Below, one piece after another: positions 62,604-64,000 of a DNA stretch of 64,000 nt. The stretch's first letter is position 1. Every line of letters begins with the position of its first letter. Source of the DNA: Pseudoips prasinana (taxonomy: Eukaryota > Arthropoda > Insecta > Lepidoptera > Nolidae); contig OX621255.1 in NCBI GenBank assembly GCA_951640165.1, forward strand, positions 31,408,001 to 31,472,000, in the 5' to 3' direction. Position numbers and translations under genes: made by a program. Under the pieces are notes generated by a model. That model was not told where the DNA came from, ran no database searches, and saw only the letters and a program-made list of their open reading frames with translations.

Positions 62604-62637
62604 TGTGCTGCCATAGTCCAGTGACTATGGCAGCACA
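62604..62637. repeat. Perfect 15-bp hairpin, CAGT loop
   Basis: Arms 62604-62618 and 62623-62637 are perfect complements; loop CAGT. Confidence 0.9.
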
Positions 62638-62640
62638 TCA

Positions 62641-62694
62641 CTCAAATAAGGCCCACTTCTGATGTCAGTACATCAGAAGTGGGCCTTATTTGAG
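62641..62694. repeat. Perfect 25-bp hairpin, CAGT loop
   Basis: Arms 62641-62665 and 62670-62694 are perfect complements; loop CAGT. It starts 3 bp after the previous hairpin. Confidence 0.9.
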
Positions 62695-62994
62695 CTCACA
62701 TTACATGACCCTGTAGTCAAATGTCACCCAAATTAGTCGATAACTGATTCTATGGAACCCTGTTTACGGTCCACTGAGCGTCTAAATGAAATTGCTTTAC
62801 TTGGATATCGTTTGTAACTTACATTTACATTTTGCGTATGAAAGGATTATTCAGTAAATATGATAACATTTTGACTTACATATTACTAAATTTATTCATT
62901 TTATGAAAACTTACAGGTAATTCAAGAAAGTATACCTATAAAAGATGGCTAATTATAAGTTTTCGTAAGACTGGACAAAGGTCTCCCTAAAAGC
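62695..62994. other. Unassigned stretch
   Basis: No feature recognised. Confidence 0.3.
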
Positions 62995-63130
62995 TTTCCA
63001 TTTCCATTCCATATTGTCCTTCTTGCATGTGCATATTTTTTGCGACCGGAAGGTTGTTGCATCTGTGCTGATTAAGAGGCCTATTACAAAATTACCAGAC
63101 AATTAACGGAGGTAACACTACATATTTAAC
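62995..63130. repeat. MITE family E fragment
   Basis: ATATTGTCCTTCTTGCATGT, ATTTTTTGCGACCGGAAGG, GACAATTAACGGAGGTAACA match 3025-3125. Confidence 0.6.
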
Positions 63131-63289
63131 TTTGTTTTTATATTATTATCTAAAATTATATAAAACCTACCCTGGCCACTTAGACTCAAAGAAGATGTTA
63201 CACAAAGGCATTTTCAAATTTGAGGCACTTGTGTGAAATATATCGATGTCGTCTCTCTGGCATTCAGTGTTGGATAAACGACTTGCAAT

Positions 63290-63510
63290 TATTAAGAAAG
63301 CTTTATGTCTCTGGTTAAAGGAGTAGGGGTGGCCAAGTCAGGAGATGGGAAGATGACTTGAAACAGACAGTGGGACCATTCTGGATGAGAGTAGCAAGGG
63401 ACCCATTGGAAGGAATTGGAGGCTTATGCCAAAAGCCACACTGAACTTAGGGACTTCTTGTAACCCTACGCTTAGGAATATAAGACTATTATTATTATGT
63501 GTACTGGTTG
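63290..63510 (+). pseudogene. LINE ORF2 C-terminal scrap
   Basis: RGGQVRRWEDDLKQTVGPFW then MRVARDPLEG, resembling the GRP..RW.DD...W..VA.DR end of RTE-like LINE polyproteins, followed by a 3' end with TATTATTATTATG. Truncated upstream. Confidence 0.6.
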
Positions 63511-63727
63511 CTTTGATTAGAAGGGAGATGCAATATATTACGCCGTCTTGGGAAAGCTGCTCAGTGACATCCGTCGAATAATTAATAATTTTAATAAAGG
63601 GATATCAGCTATTTTCCTGCCCTCTTGTGGAGAAAACATGTAGAACTTACTGCAACGACTTATGTAGTTAGGTAAGTACCTTTTTAGTTACTAAGGAGTT
63701 GGTAAATCAAATGAACTAATGAATAAT

Positions 63728-63915
63728 GACGGTCACCGTAGCCTAGTTGGTAGTGCTCCTGCCAACGAAGCTTTTTGAGTCATGGATGTTTTCTATGTAT
63801 ATAAGTATTTATCTATCTATATAAGTATGTATATCGTCGCCTGGTACCCATAGTACAAGCTTTGCTTAGTTTGGGGCTAGGATGATCTGTGTGACATTGT
63901 CCCCAGATATTATAT
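63728..63915 (+). mobile_element. SINE family A, B box deleted
   Basis: A box TAGCCTAGTTGGTAGTGC at 63739-63758, then a jump from CAACGAAGC to TTTTTGAGTCATGG that removes the B box, then body and tail with ATATTATATATATT. Confidence 0.75.
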
Positions 63916-64000
63916 ATATTATATAATATCTTGGGGTACACTGCCATCTGATCCTAAACTAGGCAGAGCCTTGGGTAATCAGACAACTGATAAACATACT
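63916..64000 (-). mobile_element. SINE family C-like tail, cut by window end
   Basis: ATAATATCTTGGGGTACACTGC, ATCTGATCCTAAACTAGGC and AATCAGACAACTGATAAAC resemble family C tail in minus orientation; also echoed at 5080-5165. Confidence 0.5.

Noticed and set aside
62604..62694. miRNA precursors
   Set aside because: Perfect stems with 4-nt loops do not look like miRNA hairpins, which have larger loops and mismatches.

Overview
The window looks like intronic or intergenic DNA of a moth or butterfly. It is A+T-rich and almost wholly made of interspersed repeats. Several types are familiar from lepidopteran genomes: a BovB-like RTE LINE with (TGATGA)-type tail, tRNA-headed SINEs with (ATT)n tails, Helitron-like elements, a mariner relic and many foldback MITEs. 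Naming the order is inference from repeat style. No complete host gene is visible. The only candidate host coding DNA is three short CpG-rich islands with splice-like borders: 51633-51688 (+), 59826-59909 (+, ending in a stop, phase-compatible with the first) and 5283-5430 (-).

Layout. 1-9.5 kb: SINEs, MITEs, LINE 3' ends and Helitron-like pieces, plus the minus-strand exon candidate. 9.5-13.5 kb: a Jockey/CR1-type LINE with a 5'-truncated ORF1 and an ORF2 broken by one frameshift and two stops. 13.5-16.7 kb: a nearly full-length RTE LINE lacking the endonuclease GDFN box and carrying an in-frame TAG. 16.8-28.2 kb: SINEs, a TIR MITE inside a SINE, foldbacks, LINE C-terminal scraps and a mariner relic split by another repeat. 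28.2-33.8 kb: a minus-strand LTR retrotransposon with 290-bp LTRs, a 4-bp target duplication, a tRNA-Leu-like primer site and gag/protease/integrase remnants. It has an unusual interior: two pol-3'-end modules in series, each followed by a 38-39 bp tandem array. 34-51.6 kb: more SINEs, including a family that looks 5S-rRNA-derived, plus LINE 3' ends. 51.6-59.9 kb: the candidate intron. It holds an old LINE 3'UTR, split by a tRNA-SINE, which is split by a young, almost intact I/Nimb-like LINE (52108-57641). That LINE has a perfect 12-bp target duplication, an initiator plus DPE promoter, a zinc-knuckle ORF1 and an EN-RT-RNase H ORF2 with a single frameshift. 60-64 kb: G+C-rich repeats flanked by direct repeats, two adjacent perfect hairpins and SINE/LINE remnants.

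How parts relate. The LINEs are the likely machinery that moved the SINEs and LINE-derived short elements. Several SINE families with different tRNA heads share one 3' tail. RTE-derived short elements share the RTE LINE's ends. A LINE 3'UTR family keeps a small stem-loop by compensatory changes, which suggests selection for recognition by reverse transcriptase. The nests give a relative order of insertion. No autonomous, fully intact element is present. The I/Nimb-like LINE is closest, one frameshift away from open.
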